A DNA stretch of 64,000 bases from Patellaria atrata CBS 101060 (GCA_010093705.1 MU006089.1:2901561-2965560); one strand, 5' to 3'. Positions 36,501 through 48,802 are shown, counted from the first letter of the stretch. Notes: generated by a model not told the origin, from the sequence alone. Translations and numbers: made by a program.

Positions 36501-37317
36501 ATGTCAGGAACTCTAGGCGCACCAGACATAGGGAACCTTAATATAGACTCCGATTCCGACACTTCTCTACTCTTCGACTCACCTCGCACACGGAAGAAGA
36601 AGAAACTCGCAAAAGCCGAAGCCAATGGCGTCCCCGAAGACGCATCATCCATCAACTCCAAACCCCGGCCAGAATCGCGATACACAGCCGAAGAAGCGCG
36701 CGAAGCCGCCCTAAGAAAAGAACTAGAGAGCGTACAAAACATAAACAAAGTAATAGAGAACGTCGTCGAAAGTCTCGAAAAAGCAGAGGCGAACATGGAC
36801 GTTAGTTCAACCAGTTTGTTGTATATTTCCTCCAGCTAACAATATGTGCGATCAGACCGTCTCAGGCACAATATCCTCCGCCCAAACCCTCCTCCAAACG
36901 TACACCCGTATCCTGTCCCAAACAGAGCATAACCAGCGCCTCCTCCTTTCCCGATCTTTCCACGGCGCATCGCAGGATCTCGTCGACATCGAATCGGAAG
37001 CGTTGGAGCGCCAACAAGCTGCCGAGAGAAGACAGCAGGAGGAGCAAGCGCGGCGAGAAGCGGTAATGCGGAATGCGGAAGAAGACGAGAGAAGGCGAGA
37101 GGCATCAGCTACCAAGGGAACGAGAGGGGCGAGAAGAGGCGGGCTTTCTAGTAGTAGTAGTAGTAGGGGGAGGCCGGCAAGTAGCTCGGGAGGGACAGGG
37201 TACGTGGGCGTCGGTGGCCAAGGCAGACGTGGTGGTAGGGGATCAACAAGTTCGGGAAGAGCAGGCAGCGGAATAGGAAGAGGGACGAGGGGTTCGGCGC
37301 GGGGACGAAGTACATGA
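36501..37317 (+). CDS. DUO1: Duo1, DASH/Dam1 kinetochore complex subunit
   Basis: Two exons (36501-36800 and 36856-37317) join in frame across a 55-nt intron with a GCTAAC branch site, giving 253 residues. The family core straddles the junction: YTAEEAREAALRKELESVQN, INKVIENVVESLEKAEANMD then TVSGTISSAQTLLQTYTRIL and SQTEHNQRLLLSRSFHGASQ. Duo1 is part of the ten-subunit DASH ring that couples kinetochores to spindle microtubules in fungi. The N-terminus has an acidic Ser patch and a basic RKKKK run; the C-terminus is a Gln/Glu/Arg coiled coil ending in a long Ser/Gly/Arg tail, partly coded by an AGT trinucleotide repeat near 37150. A TATAAAA sequence lies about 40 bases before the ATG. The gene is complete and converges on HGH1, 124 bases away. 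Confidence 0.93.
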
Positions 37318-37441
37318 AAAATACGATGTGCTATGGGGTCCTGAACGAGGATGAAAACAACGATATATAGACGGCACTATGATACCCAGGCGCGTTTCCA
37401 GGAATCGAAATAAATTACACGCAGTACTTACATTTTGCACC

Positions 37442-38849
37442 TTATATCAAGACATCCACGACCTGCTCATCCTCATCCTCATCTTCCTCTTCGGGTACTT
37501 CCCGCACCTTTTCCTCATCCGGAATGCCCCTATCCACTCCATCCCCCTCCTCCCCCCTCATAAGCACCTGGACTAACCTCTCACACGCCTCCCTGACTCC
37601 CTCCTCCTCAACACCCAAATGTAACTCCCTAACAATCGGATACGTCCCCACGCCCCTCAACCTCTCTCGGCCCTCCCTCGTCGTGCTCAAAAGCAATAGC
37701 GTCTCAAGATGCGTCTTCAGAATATCCGCCTCCTGCTCGCGCTCGTGATCAGGAGCCAGGATTTGTAAGTCGTCCAAGAAGACTTCCTCTTCCTCAGGAG
37801 CAAAAGTCGAAGAGGGAGATATCAGGGGAAGAAGGAGATAGGGGAGCGTGTCCGTCGTGACAGACTGCTGGGGTAGAGATAGCAGCGACGGGTGCGAAGG
37901 GAGTTGGAACGCCGTATTCTTCAACGCGGAAGCCACTCCCAACCGCCGGGTTTGCGAAGGGTGGGAGGTGAAGACCTGGAGTTTAGATAGGGGAATCTGA
38001 TTCGCGTCGTGAGGTTGAGGTGTTGTGAGGTACGTTTGCGCCATAGGGAACTTAGCCATGTCGGCGAAGAAGTAGGAGAGGTAGTCGTAGTCTGCGTGCT
38101 TGTTGTAACGGCCTTCGGCGCCCTTGACGAAGCAATCGAGGAGTTGGTCCATGGCGTTTTTGGAGATGGAGAGGTCTTTTGGTATCCGTCGTTCGAGGGA
38201 TAGGATGCGAGACATGCTGTCGGATTTGGCCATGTTGGCGAGGAGCATGGCCATTTCGTTTGCGTTTGGCTCGTTATTGCTCTAGTGTATACGTCAGTAT
38301 GTATGAAAGATGGGGACTTTATGATGGAAAAAGGGGTAGATCGAGAGGATATCGAATTGAGGAGAACTGACATACAGTGACCCTCAACATCAGACTTTCC
38401 AGAAACTCATCATCCTTTGCCAACTCTTTCAAAACTTCCTTGTCTTTAGACAGGTTGATAAGCATAGTCAGTGCGTTCTTAGCTATTGGCTATTCAGAAC
38501 ATAATCAGCACCTCTCCTTTGTTTTAAAAGAAAATTTGGAATCTCCAGCGCATACAGGGTAATCTTTAACTAGGAGTTTTAGATCTCTTATTGGAGTCAA
38601 CTGCCCGGTCTTAAATATCGAAGGCTGTGCAATAGAATATCCCACCAGGTGCTCTGCCGCTGAAAGTCATAGTCAGGTTAGTCTGATCACCGGAGTGCGC
38701 TATATCCTACGACACATACCGACTTGACGGATTTGGGTGTTGCCATGGTGTAAGAATTCTACAAGCTAATAATGAGGTTTAGTTGGTACAACAGTAATAT
38801 GTCTAGTGATAGGTGACAATATACATACCTCTTCTAGTTCTGTAGGCAT
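37442..38849 (-). CDS. HGH1: Hgh1 (FAM203) eEF2-folding cochaperone
   Basis: Five exons (38849-38829, 38765-38720, 38659-38556, 38489-38376, 38281-37442) keep frame and give 374 residues. The N-terminal blocks MPTELEELVEFLHHGNTQIR, EHLVGYSIAQPSIF and PIAKNALTMLINLSKD are armadillo-like helices (DUF383), followed by NEMAMLLANMAKSD and the C-terminal DUF384 part (YLSYFFADMAKFPMAQTYL), the signature of Hgh1. In yeast Hgh1 bridges the TRiC chaperonin and Hsp90 to help fold elongation factor 2; it acts in the cytosol. The tail is strongly acidic (EEEDEDEDEQ). The acceptor before exon 2 was chosen because it alone gives the ELVEFLHHGN block; the next AG would break it. The gene looks intact and normal in length. 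Confidence 0.94.
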
Positions 38850-39332
38850 CTTGTGGTTCCTTTCCAGTTTATTATTTTTCGGCCAAATCTTTTTGAAGTT
38901 CTGTACTGTACAATATTTTCGGTTGTGGCGTCATTCGGGTTGATAAATTTATCCTTGCTTGCCTTATCGATTACTATCCGATATATCGAAGTTACCAGGA
39001 CTTGGCTTTATATTAGGGCTGATATTTTTATATGAGAAATGGAGAGCTTCATATGCTGTCGAAAATATTTTGAATTCCCACTATTTTATTATAATTATAT
39101 AATATCAGACTATTGTGGCATTTCTCAGGCTCACATAAACCCAGTTTGCATACTTAATACGCCTTAGCCTAAATAATATCAAACGTTGATTATTTCGTCA
39201 ACGCCTCCAACCAGATACATGCAGATTTTCCCCTAGATAATAATGATGAATGGTCAAATATTGTACAAGTAGTAAATATAGCAGATCCGCACGTCATGGC
39301 CAACGACGATATGCCAAAGGGATAAAACTTGC

Positions 39333-40356
39333 TTAAAAGATACCGAAGCCATTAGCGAACCAAGTGAACGATAATACTGTGACCATTGTGGTGCCGAGAA
39401 GAACAGTTAAAGTTTGACGTTCCATTGACTGGACGCCGGCGTTGCAGACGATACAATGATAGTCTATGAACAAATTGTAAGTAGGTATTGCATAAAGGGG
39501 GAGGGGTAGACATACCATTCCAGTCTACCTTGGGCTTCGGTGTATACATTCCGAAAGAGAACTGCTTAAAAGCACTAAGGTATCCAGCTTGCGGTATAGC
39601 AGTTGTCCCGGCTTCAGAATCGTAGATAAGCAGTGTATACATGGCAACGACATACGCAGGGGAGGGAGTGGGTTTTGTATCCCACACGAAGAGTGCTGAT
39701 GTTTCGAAAGATTGATTCGCTGCAATTGTATATAGGGCATTATTGACCGTGCATGTAGCCATAACATCAATATAGGATGGCGTTGCGCTTAGGGATGTAT
39801 AGTTCCAGCCAAAGGTGATGTAATCACCAACTTTGTAGTATTGCGGTCCTTCCAAAGGGCCAGGTGTCTGCAATTGAACACCGCCAGCTGGATCTAATGG
39901 ATTGATGGCTTTAGTTCTAGAGAAAGTTCTAGTTCCCGTTCTTGAGCCGCGTCTGGTACCAGTCTCTGTCCCCTCTTCTGTTCGTGTACCGGTTCGAGGA
40001 GGTCTGTCTGTCATTTCCGGATCCTCAGTCTCTGTAGACTCTCCAGTTACAGTTGTCTCCGGTTCTCGTGTTCTCGTAGGAGTATCGTCACGCGTAATAG
40101 TTGGCTCACTTGTCTCTGCCGGTTCAGTTTCCCGTGCTGTGGTTCTCGAGTTTTCTTCGTCTGAATATCCATATATCAGTACCCTCGCATCTGGTCATCG
40201 TAATCCACTCTTACCATCATTGTCTTGTCTTGGAAATACGTAACCCTCGAGTGCTTCTACCGGCTTCAGATCGTAAACATCCTCTAATCTTGGCCAGGCC
40301 GCGGTAAGTGTCGAGAAGGCCACAAAAGTAGTAACGAGAAACTGAGATGCTTTCAT
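39333..40356 (-). CDS. DUF7137 secreted, membrane-anchored protein
   Basis: Three exons (40356-40215, 40160-39516, 39463-39333) join in frame to 305 residues. The N-terminus (MKASQFLVTTFVAFSTLTAA) is a signal peptide. A Thr/Arg/Glu-rich stalk (TRTREPETTVTGEST, GTRTEEGTETGTRRGS) of about 90 residues leads to the folded domain: GGVQLQTPGPLEGPQYYKVG, ITFGWNYTSLSATPSYIDV, VWDTKPTPSPAYVVAMYTLL, then a late CIVCNAG-SMERQ segment and a C-terminal membrane helix (LTVLLGTTMVTVLSFTWFA). This matches the fungal DUF7137 family, of unknown function; the layout suggests a glycosylated surface or vacuolar protein held by one membrane span. The CxxC just before the helix may form a disulfide. The gene is complete. 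Confidence 0.85.
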
Positions 40357-41595
40357 TCCGAGAATGATTGCAGAATCGCTGGATAGTAATCGGAGAAAGC
40401 ACTATAATTGTTTGGTTGAAGGTCGAGGTTATCGGAAGGTTTGTCGCCACGGTTCTCCTGGATGCACGGCTTGTTTGAGATGGAACTTAAGGGGGTTGTG
40501 GAAAACAAACGCGATAATCGGACACTTTGGCTTTCCTAGGGTGAAACGAGCGACAAGAAAGGGTTTAAACGAAGGGATAAGGTTGAAAAGTGAGTATTGA
40601 GAAGAGTGGAGGAGTGAAGTTTGCGTCGAGGAAGAGGAGAAAAATGCTTGGATTGACGATCGGGGCTCGGTTGACAGGGGCAATGCAGGTTTCCCTGTCA
40701 CTTTTGATGTTGCTATTTTGGGTTCTCGTCTTCCCCAACACGAGAGACACGAACACGACAAAACATTAATAAAACATCTTCAGATGGATAAACACCAACA
40801 ATGAACATGATATTCTATCACTTTCCAGATAGGACTCTACACAGATTTATGTTTTGAATACAGGTTGACTCTCATCGCAGCTTTCTTTTAACCGCTACCT
40901 TATGGAGTTCCAAACCTTCATAACGTCCGCGATTTCTACAGTACCCGGTCCGAAAACCACAGATTCACAGTAGAGTATGAGGGATTTCAAAGAAACCTGA
41001 GATAGCGCGCTTAAGGGATCGTTTCCTATCCCATCCAGCATTGGATTCATGTCTCTTCAAGATATCTACCTCACATTTCTACAAGACCACGAAAAGTATA
41101 GTTGATGGGATGTGAGACTCGAATATACTCGGACCTCCTCATTCTATACAGTGGTAGGCCTTACACTTTACAGAGTAGGTTCAGAATATTTCTTCTATAA
41201 CGTGCCATCGTTTGCCGCGGCATTCAGCTGCGTAGCCGTGCTAGGAAGCACAAAACCCTCCCTATTCGCTTTCTTTCGTCCAATTACAAGGTAGATTGTC
41301 TCTTCTAGAAAGAAATTGTTTTGCAAAGACAAGATAAGTGTGAAAGTTTTCCTCTCTACAGTAAAATGCTACCTATGTACAAGAGTAGCATTGTAGCACT
41401 CTATCATCTTGAACTGATTGGTCAATAAGTTTCAAGTACCGAGCACCACTGTAATCCGAATTTTCCATTCTTCTAGACTTCGACAAGTATCCTAGTTTTC
41501 CTACACTACCACTATTCTCACAACCGAAGATATAGGAACCTTTTCAATCAAAGACAGTCTTAAAATAGTCTAGACAATCCGTTTAAGTAGTCAAA
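40357..41595. other. divergent intergenic region
   Basis: About 1.2 kb between the DUF7137 and TTL-like starts. Minus-strand frames near 40430-40760 are short and lack domain character. The last 200 bases before the TTL-like ATG are pyrimidine-rich. Confidence 0.45.
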
Positions 41596-42975
41596 ATGTC
41601 CACTGTGGGCAACACTGAGATTTACGCCCTAATAGACTATGAAGATACCTACGTTCAGCCACTCATAAAGGTTGCATTAGATTCTCGTATGCCCCCTTCG
41701 TCTATCAAATACATATCATCAATTTCCGAACTCCCATCAGAAAATTCCCCGCTGTTACAAATCAGAGCCTATGAATCTCTCGACTTCGAACTCGCTCTAA
41801 AAAGCGACTCCGCCCTGATAAACGCATACATCATCCGCAAAGCCCTCATAAGAAAGCATTTCCTATCAACAGCAGTGTCCAATTGGATCACAAAGCATCC
41901 AACCTCCCTCCTCCGTAATCACGTAAAACCAGCCGTTGAGTTCGAACTCGACTACGCCGAATTCCTCGACGACGCTCTCCTCGAAGCCTACGAACTCCGC
42001 GCCAGCTTCGAAAAGAACGAAACCCTAGCCCCTGAAGATCGGGGATGGTGGATCCTCAAACCCAGCATGAGCGACAGGGGACAAGGGATCCGTCTCTTCA
42101 GCACCGAACAAGAACTCACCTCCATATTCGAGTCCTGGGAAGCCGAATGCCCCGACTCAGACGAGGAACTCCAGACATCAGATACCGAACCTGAAGGCCC
42201 AATTCAAACCCCGAAGAAGGACCAAGGAGACTACATCATAACCTCCCACCTTCGCCACTTCATCGCCCAACCCTACATCCACCCGCCCCTCCTTTTCCCC
42301 TCCCTTCACCGCAAATTCCATATAAGAACCTACGTCCTCGCCGTCGGCGCCCTACGAGTCTACGTCCACAAACCCATGCTCGCCCTCTTCTCCACCGCCC
42401 CCTACGTCCCCCCCTCTTCCTCCCCCTCAACCCTCCCCGCACACCTCACAAACACATGTCTGCAAACCCCCGCCCGCGAAGGGACCGTTCAAGATTTCTG
42501 GTGTCTCCCCTCCACCCTCCCGCCTCTCCCCTCCAACCCAGACACAGACACAGACACAGATTGGAAAACTCCGGTCTTCGACACAATCTGCACCATAACC
42601 TCCTCCCTTTTCGAAGCCGTCGCCCGGACCGCGAGCGTGCATTTCCAGCCCCTCCCGTCGGCGTTCGAGGTCTTTGGCCTTGATTTCTTGCTCGATGACG
42701 CCGCGAATCCGTGGTTGTTGGAGGTGAACGCTTTTCCGGACTTTGCGCGCACGGGGGAGGGGTTGAAGGATGTTGTGGGCGGGTTGTGGGAGGATGTCGT
42801 TGAGGTTGGGGTTTTGCCTTATTTTGGGATGGGGGGGAGGAAGGCGGGAACGGAGAGGATGAGGTTGGTGCTGGATTTGGGCCGGGTGAGGGATGTTTGT
42901 TTGTTTGTTTGGGGAGGGGGGGGGGATGCTCTCTGGTGGAACTGGGGTGGCGGATGTGGGCATATTTGTAGTTGA
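41596..42975 (+). CDS. tubulin-tyrosine-ligase-like ATP-grasp enzyme
   Basis: This single-exon 459-residue protein has the TTL-family ATP-grasp blocks: HPTSLLRNHVKP-type substrate region, WWILKPSMSDRGQGIRLFST (the glycine-rich ATP loop), FIAQPYIHPPLLFPSLHRKF and KFHIRTYVLAV, then FEVFGLDFLLDD and LLEVNAFPDFARTG, where Asp, Glu and Asn bind Mg-ATP. The family ligates tyrosine, glycine or glutamate onto tubulin and other proteins; yeast Pby1 carries a similar domain. The fungal substrate is not established. The protein is probably cytosolic, with no signal or membrane segment. The last 50 residues run through G-rich DNA and include an odd Trp/Gly/Cys-rich end (WGGGGDALWWNWGGGCG), so an unrecognised terminal splice or a homopolymer sequencing error is possible there. 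Confidence 0.85.
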   Translation: MSTVGNTEIYALIDYEDTYVQPLIKVALDSRMPPSSIKYISSISELPSENSPLLQIRAYESLDFELALKSDSALINAYIIRKALIRKHFLSTAVSNWITKHPTSLLRNHVKPAVEFELDYAEFLDDALLEAYELRASFEKNETLAPEDRGWWILKPSMSDRGQGIRLFSTEQELTSIFESWEAECPDSDEELQTSDTEPEGPIQTPKKDQGDYIITSHLRHFIAQPYIHPPLLFPSLHRKFHIRTYVLAVGALRVYVHKPMLALFSTAPYVPPSSSPSTLPAHLTNTCLQTPAREGTVQDFWCLPSTLPPLPSNPDTDTDTDWKTPVFDTICTITSSLFEAVARTASVHFQPLPSAFEVFGLDFLLDDAANPWLLEVNAFPDFARTGEGLKDVVGGLWEDVVEVGVLPYFGMGGRKAGTERMRLVLDLGRVRDVCLFVWGGGGDALWWNWGGGCGHICS

Positions 42976-43360
42976 GACGGATCCTGAGTTGGCTCTGGTC
43001 TATGTAAGGTACTTAAACGTTCTTTCCCATGCGGTTTCAACGTCGTACTAGGATCTCGTTCAGTTAAGTGATATATACGCAGAATGAAGACGCGGTAAAG
43101 GAGCTCATATATCTCAATCGGTAAACTCTGTACCGAAACGGCGCAAAAACAAATCAGAATCTATATACGCGAACTACTTAAAAATCAAAGACGCTAAACA
43201 ACCCACGAAAAGAGCCATATGGGGTATCTATCTGCACCACCTTTGCCCAATCTAACAACTCAGGAAAAAAAAAAAAAAAAGCTCTGATATAGATCACCGT
43301 AAATCCCCATCTAGATCCTCCTCTCCCTACCTCATCTTACCATACCCCCAATCACCCCAC
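42976..43360. other. convergent 3' region between TTL-like and RBR genes
   Basis: About 385 bases with a poly-A run near 43265-43280; no coding potential. It likely contains both 3' UTRs. Confidence 0.5.
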
Positions 43361-45741
43361 CTAAAAATTCCTATCATCAACCCAATCGCTATCACTATCC
43401 CCCCACTCGCCCTCCCCCTCCATGCCCCTACCCAGCATCCCATTCCGTCCCTCCACCTCAGCGGGATCATCAAGCACATGTCTGGCCCAGAGCCCAACCC
43501 TTGCAGCACCCGTCCTACTCCCATCCCTACTCAACCCCGCCATGGTGCTCGAACTCGGCGTTCCTCCTTCCTCCCCACCCCTCCCCCTCCTCCGCAAACT
43601 ACTCTGCCTACTCCCCCACAAATTCCACCCGCTCCCTCTGGGACTCGGATTCGACGTATTCCTTGACGGTGTATGCGAGCGTGTCTGCTGTTGTTGATGT
43701 CGATGCGGTCTAGTGGGTGTTGAAGACGGACGCAGCGCATACGACTCGTTCACGAAATCCGCCGCCGCGTTACCGGTGCCGTAGACTTCTATCTCCATAC
43801 CGGCGGCTGACTGCATGGGGGAGGAATCCCGCGTCGTGCGCGTGCGGGTGAGTGTGTAAGTCCTGGGAACGGAGGAGAGGGAGACGTTGGCGAAGCGACG
43901 GGCGAGGGCTTCGTCTGCGCGTTCTTGGGCGCGGCGGGCGGCGAGTTCGGCGTGGTAGGCGCCGGGGGAGGGGACGGGGGGTGGGAGCATCGGGGAATGG
44001 GAGTGGAGGAGTGGGGGAGGCCGGGAGGGGCTGGATGTCATGAGGGGTGGTGGTGGGATGTGAGGGAGGAATGTTGCGGTGGGGAGAGGCGGGGGCATGG
44101 GTGGTGGGCCGTCAGGGACTTGGATTACTTGCGGGATTTGCATGTAGTTGAGTTGGTCGCTGGTGTCAGGGGGATAGTTGAACCAGGGGCATTCGCAGGT
44201 TTTCCAGCGTTTGCCGCAGCGCATGCAGAATTGGGCGCCGCATCGACTGTGAACATAGTGTCAGTTATTCTATCTTTCATATGGGTGTGTAGTAGAGAGC
44301 GTACCATGTCATATGGTTGCAGCCCTCTTTCAGCTGCACCATATGCTTGCAGTTGTGGCATCTCTGCCAACCTTCCTCTTTCGCGGTGGCTAGAAATTGT
44401 TTGGTCTCCTCATCCTTGGGGCAATCCTTCCGCATGTGCCACTTTCCATTGCAAAGGATACATATCTTCGTCTTGCACCGATTGCACTTGCCGTACTTAC
44501 GTCCAACGCTGGTATCCATCTTAATGTTGGATGGTTTAATCCATTCTCCACAACCTCGTACTGGACAGTATATCCTATTCTTGGTTGTGTATTCTTGGTA
44601 TTTTTTGTTCCATAAGATTTTAAACTTATCGCTGAATAGTCTTTCCACATGCTTTAAAGGGACATGCTCTGCTGTACAGCATGTCGGGGGCATGCGTGAT
44701 GGATCCGTGACGGATAGTTCGAAGTTACGTTTAAGACAACTATGACATTGTCGATGGCCACATTCGAGCTTTGCTGTTCTTGAGATTGGAATGTCATCTG
44801 CCATACAGATAACACAATCAACGCTAATAGTGTCATTAGCAACGCGTTGTTATCTTTACGAGACAATACCTACCGTTTCTGTGGTGCCCGAGGCGGCGGT
44901 GGACCAAAGAATGTGTTCAGAAAACCAGCACTCGCACGTCTCGTCTTATTCGGGGATGTTGAAACGTGTGTTCTACCAGATACTGATGCGGCACGGGTTA
45001 CCCGTCTCTCTGAGTCTGGTATAGATGGTGCGCGTGGACGACTGACAGTAGTTGCTCTTCTCAAACCAGGTCTAACAGAGCGCCGAGCATCATACGTGGA
45101 ACGACTTCTGTACATATTAATGTCCCGAATCAGCGGATTGAAAACTGAGCATCATACCTGCTCAACTTGGGTAGGTCAACGGCCTCGGGAGGGGACTCCA
45201 CATAGATGGTTGTAACATCCCTTCGGCTTTTGCGCCTTGAATCGGATGAATCTCCCACTTCTCTTCTAACATCTCGGGTAGAACGTGATGGCCGTATCTC
45301 CACTGCCCGTACTCTTCTACTGCTCTTTGGTGTTGTCCGTGATCGTGTTGGACGCTGTATGATAACCGGGGGAAGCTCCTCAACTTCGTGATCCGCATTA
45401 TTGTACACATAGACAACCTCGTCGACTTCTCGATCCTTACTTCTTTGCCTCGTTCCTTCAGCCTCGGGTCGTCGTCGACGGTGCTCTCTACCGCTGCTCG
45501 CTTTATTCCGCGTTCTTGTCCCTGTTACCGGACGGCCAGCCTCATCTTGTGCCATGCGGCTTTTCGGTTCTCTCCGCCTCCTTTCTTCACTAGGGATACT
45601 ATAATAATCCTCTCTTGCCCGCCTCAGATCTTCTACTTCGGGTTCATCCAGTTCGTCCGCTCGGCGATATCTTCTCGACCTGCGATGAGACTGTGCAGGA
45701 CTCTCAGCGTAGTCGGAGTATGGGTCGTAATCTCTGGCCAT
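43361..45741 (-). CDS. RBR (RING-IBR-RING) E3 ubiquitin ligase
   Basis: Four exons (45741-45158, 45107-44874, 44823-44305, 44246-43361) join in frame to 740 residues. A long disordered, Arg-rich N-terminus (about 1-270, MARDYDPYSDYAE onward) precedes RING1 (CVICMADDIP, ECGHRQCHSCLKR), the in-between-RING zinc domain (RIYCPVRGCGEWI, KCNRCKTKICILC, CNGKWHMRKDC) and RING2 (RCHNCKHMVQLKEGCNHMTC, then RCGAQFCMRCGKRWKTC), about residues 273-460. The second Cys-x-x-Cys pattern and the GCNHMTC cysteine are those of the ubiquitin thioester site in RBR ligases. A Pro-rich and then charged tail of about 280 residues follows. The frame is also open 65 codons upstream of the chosen ATG to 45936; I preferred 45741 because the upstream part looks like a leader. 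The targets are unknown. Confidence 0.9.
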
Positions 45742-46858
45742 TTCGAGGCAAATGTAGCCCCCTTCACCACCTTCCAGGTGAAGACCTGGGAGTGTGGTAT
45801 AGAGGCCGGGGCTGAATGGTCGTGTGGATGGCGGTGGGCTTGCTACAGTCGATTTCGCCAAGAGCCAATCGCCATATACTTTTAATTCCCTGCAGTTGGG
45901 CGTCTGACCCTTTTGTCTCGCCTTTTCAACCAGCACATCACCACCTCATCATCACAATCATAACATCACTAAGGTAATTGTCCTCCAGCAAGCATGGAGC
46001 TTACCCTCCATTCTTCTAACTAGTTGCTTTGCTGTTTCTTGTTTTCTCATTCGTAGCAAATTGAGTCGGACAAGGCCGTCAGTGTTCTGTTTGGCCACGA
46101 ACATGGCATCGACTGATCCTCGCACTCCACTGTTGCGTTGTACACGTCTATCTACGCCCACTTTCGGGCATTTCGAAACTCAGTCTCCTCTCGGCCTGTC
46201 TCCTGGGCATAATATAACAAAAGAAACTTTCGATTGTAACACCTCGCCTAGAGATCGCTAGGGATGATATCATTTTGAAGAAGAAAATACTCCCAGAGCG
46301 TCATGACAACGTCTCTTGACCTCATCTGTACACCATGCCCATGTTCCACCGTTCGTAGATCTTAAGTAGTGCAGTTAAAAAAAAATTATATTTCCGTCTC
46401 TTTCTTAAACGATGTGAATTCTCTCCCTCGTTCTCTTTCTATTGTTTCCTGTGATATCGTAACTTTATGCATGAATTCGTCAGATCCAAATAGTTCCTGC
46501 ATTATGTATCTGCACCTGTCCGAATTTGTTTGTTTGACCGTAGCCCTACCAAACTCGTCCATGAAATACATATCTTGGTCCTCACGGTTGTAGTCTTGAA
46601 ACTCGGAATATTGGTATCTAACTCACAATATTAGACCTGATTGTTCCAAACCCTTCGATCTTCGTCTCGGTACTAATGATGAATCTCTAAACATCTCAAG
46701 TCTAGAATATAGTTAACGGACGACGTTACCAATACGTCCAAACAGCATATCAAAACGCCGTCAAATTAGAAGTAGAGAGAGTTAAGGACATGGGTGAATG
46801 AAAAGAAAATGAAGAAGAGATATTTTATTCCATAAAGACAATCCTCAGGACTTGAAAT

Positions 46859-46958
46859 NNNNNNNNNNNNNNNNNNNNNNNNNNNNNNNNNNNNNNNNNN
46901 NNNNNNNNNNNNNNNNNNNNNNNNNNNNNNNNNNNNNNNNNNNNNNNNNNNNNNNNNN
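46859..46958. other. assembly gap (100 N)
   Basis: Exactly 100 N bases, the conventional filler for a gap of unknown length. Any frame crossing it is meaningless, and distances across it are not real. Confidence 0.98.
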
Positions 46959-47054
46959 TAAAATAGAGGGAAAAAATAGCAAAAGAACGCTCTTATCCAT
47001 AAGATGAGAGTCAAGAAGCCCCGGGCAGTTTGCTTGAGCAATATTCCAATATTA

Positions 47055-47133
47055 AGCCATGTGCGGGACTCGAACTGCGGACTAGGGCATACGTACCTGA
47101 TATTGTCCCAATATTAACTGCACTATGACGGAA
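47055..47133 (-). repeat. tRNA-like fragment, possible SINE head
   Basis: On the minus strand a TCCGTCATAGTGCAGTTAA start resembles a tRNA 5' end with an A-box, and GCAGTTCGAGTCCCGC resembles a B-box, at roughly tRNA spacing. The stems do not pair fully, so this is a decayed tRNA or a tRNA-derived repeat rather than a working tRNA gene. Confidence 0.35.
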
Positions 47134-48077
47134 CGAATTTTCATACCCTTTCAATCAATCATAAACTACCTGCTCAGTTCCGAGTTGGGAAGAGACATGT
47201 GACAACCTCCGCCTCGGGATACGTTTGCGTCTGCGTAAGAATTCGCACCAGAGACAATCGATATCAGGAGTACTCAACCTGCGAACTATCCCCGACCCCC
47301 GCTTTGAGATGAAGGGAGCTCATATACCCAACGCCTTGCCCGAATTTTTAACTTTCATATAGGGACCTTCTACTGCTGTAACTCTACATCCACAATTTAC
47401 CACAACCCAACTTCCACCCCGACATGCGGCACACAATATCCCCTCTCCCTCGCACCCACCCTCTCAACACCTCCCCGAACCTAACCCCTTCTCAACAGAA
47501 ACCAAACCGACCCCCTTTCCTCCTGTAACCGCACCCCTATCCCATCCACCTCCCACCTCCTCTTCGCGCCAGCGAACGCGGGAGCGAGGCAACGGTCATG
47601 CGTCTCAGCTACTTTGAGGTTTGTCTCCCGGTATTCCCAGAGGAGGACTCGTGCTTCTTTCCCGCTGAGATCGAAACGGCGTCAGAGTCATGATATCTGA
47701 ACTCGGCGATACCGTTTCATCCCGCACATGTCGATTTTTACTAGCTCTTCTAGAGGTAAGGTAAGAAGCAACATCCCTTCCCCCGGGGGCTAGAGTAGTG
47801 AGGATGAAGGACCATCGAATTTGGATCTTTTAGGTCTCTAAATGGTACCACTACTCCCAAACCCGGCGTTAGAAATCTCCCACAACAAGATAAAAAGAAG
47901 GGAGGACGTCAAAAGTACAGTCCCAAGTCGAACCGAACCTGATTCCAAATTCGTGTATTGCAATAGAGTTCAACCCCTTTCCGTCGACGAGAGTCTATAA
48001 CTAGTTCAATATTTATCACACCACGTGAACAGCAACAACCGACTAGTTCTACTACCGCAATCGGGACGTTGCGCTCC

Positions 48078-48078
<1 letters not shown>

Positions 48079-48120
<42 letters not shown>
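48079..48120. repeat. 42-base C homopolymer
   Basis: An uninterrupted run of 42 C follows GCGCTCCT and ends at GAATTATTC. The true length may differ, as such runs are error-prone. No gene spans it. Confidence 0.9.
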
Positions 48121-48121
<1 letters not shown>

Positions 48122-48767
48122 AATTATTCATACCATAGGTGCAAAAATACCCCAGAATCCCACTATCCAGATCCCACCTTCTCTCTCCCGCCTTGCTCAA
48201 AGAGAAGGATACGCTGAACCAGAGTGTCTAACTTACACACCACGATACACGGGCGTCGTTTAGGACTGGATATCTACATATCCCAATTGTGACGCTAACG
48301 CACCGGATTCCAGTGTGAAAGGTCGAAATTAGGGAAAACTTATTGTGGGTTTAGCTACGCGTGACTTATCTCACTGTTATTCCATTCTACGGTAAGGACG
48401 ACTGGGTTTCCCCTGGGTTTTATAAGCTGGTGTGGAAGTAGAGGTACAGTATGATGTTCCGGGATAGAGAGCTGGATGTTAGAAAGAGATGTAGAGGTAG
48501 TCGACTCCAACGAACTTATGACTCGTATGGTAGCTCAAGTGGTATATGAACCTAAATCACAATCGGCATGCAAGAGCAATCCCACAAACCATATACCCAA
48601 CGGCATCCCATAAACCCCTTCAGCATAAATACATACGTAACGCATACACCACAAGGATCTTTCCACCTCACCATCTCGCGTCCGACTTCCTCCTTCTTTC
48701 CGCACAACGCTCCAGTATCCATCCCAAAAATTCACAAACCACACCACTCCTCACGACACACCTGTCA

Positions 48768-48802
48768 TACAGTACAATACAGTACAGTACAGTACAGTAC
48801 AG
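48768..48802. repeat. (ACAGT)n pentanucleotide microsatellite
   Basis: About seven tandem copies of ACAGT with one variant unit (ACAAT) near the left end. It is the cleanest example of the GTAC-containing words scattered through the intergenic DNA of this window. Confidence 0.85.

Noticed and set aside
43361-45741. Plus-strand frames of 140-200 codons opposite the RBR gene
   Set aside because: They are shadows of a GC-biased coding strand; the minus-strand product has complete zinc modules and good splice sites.
45742-45936. A 65-codon in-frame extension upstream of the RBR ligase ATG
   Set aside because: The chosen ATG at 45741 starts the Arg-rich region directly and the extension looks like leader sequence; it remains possible but not preferred.
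46766-47041. A minus-strand frame crossing the N gap
   Set aside because: About 34 of its codons are N filler, so the frame has no meaning.
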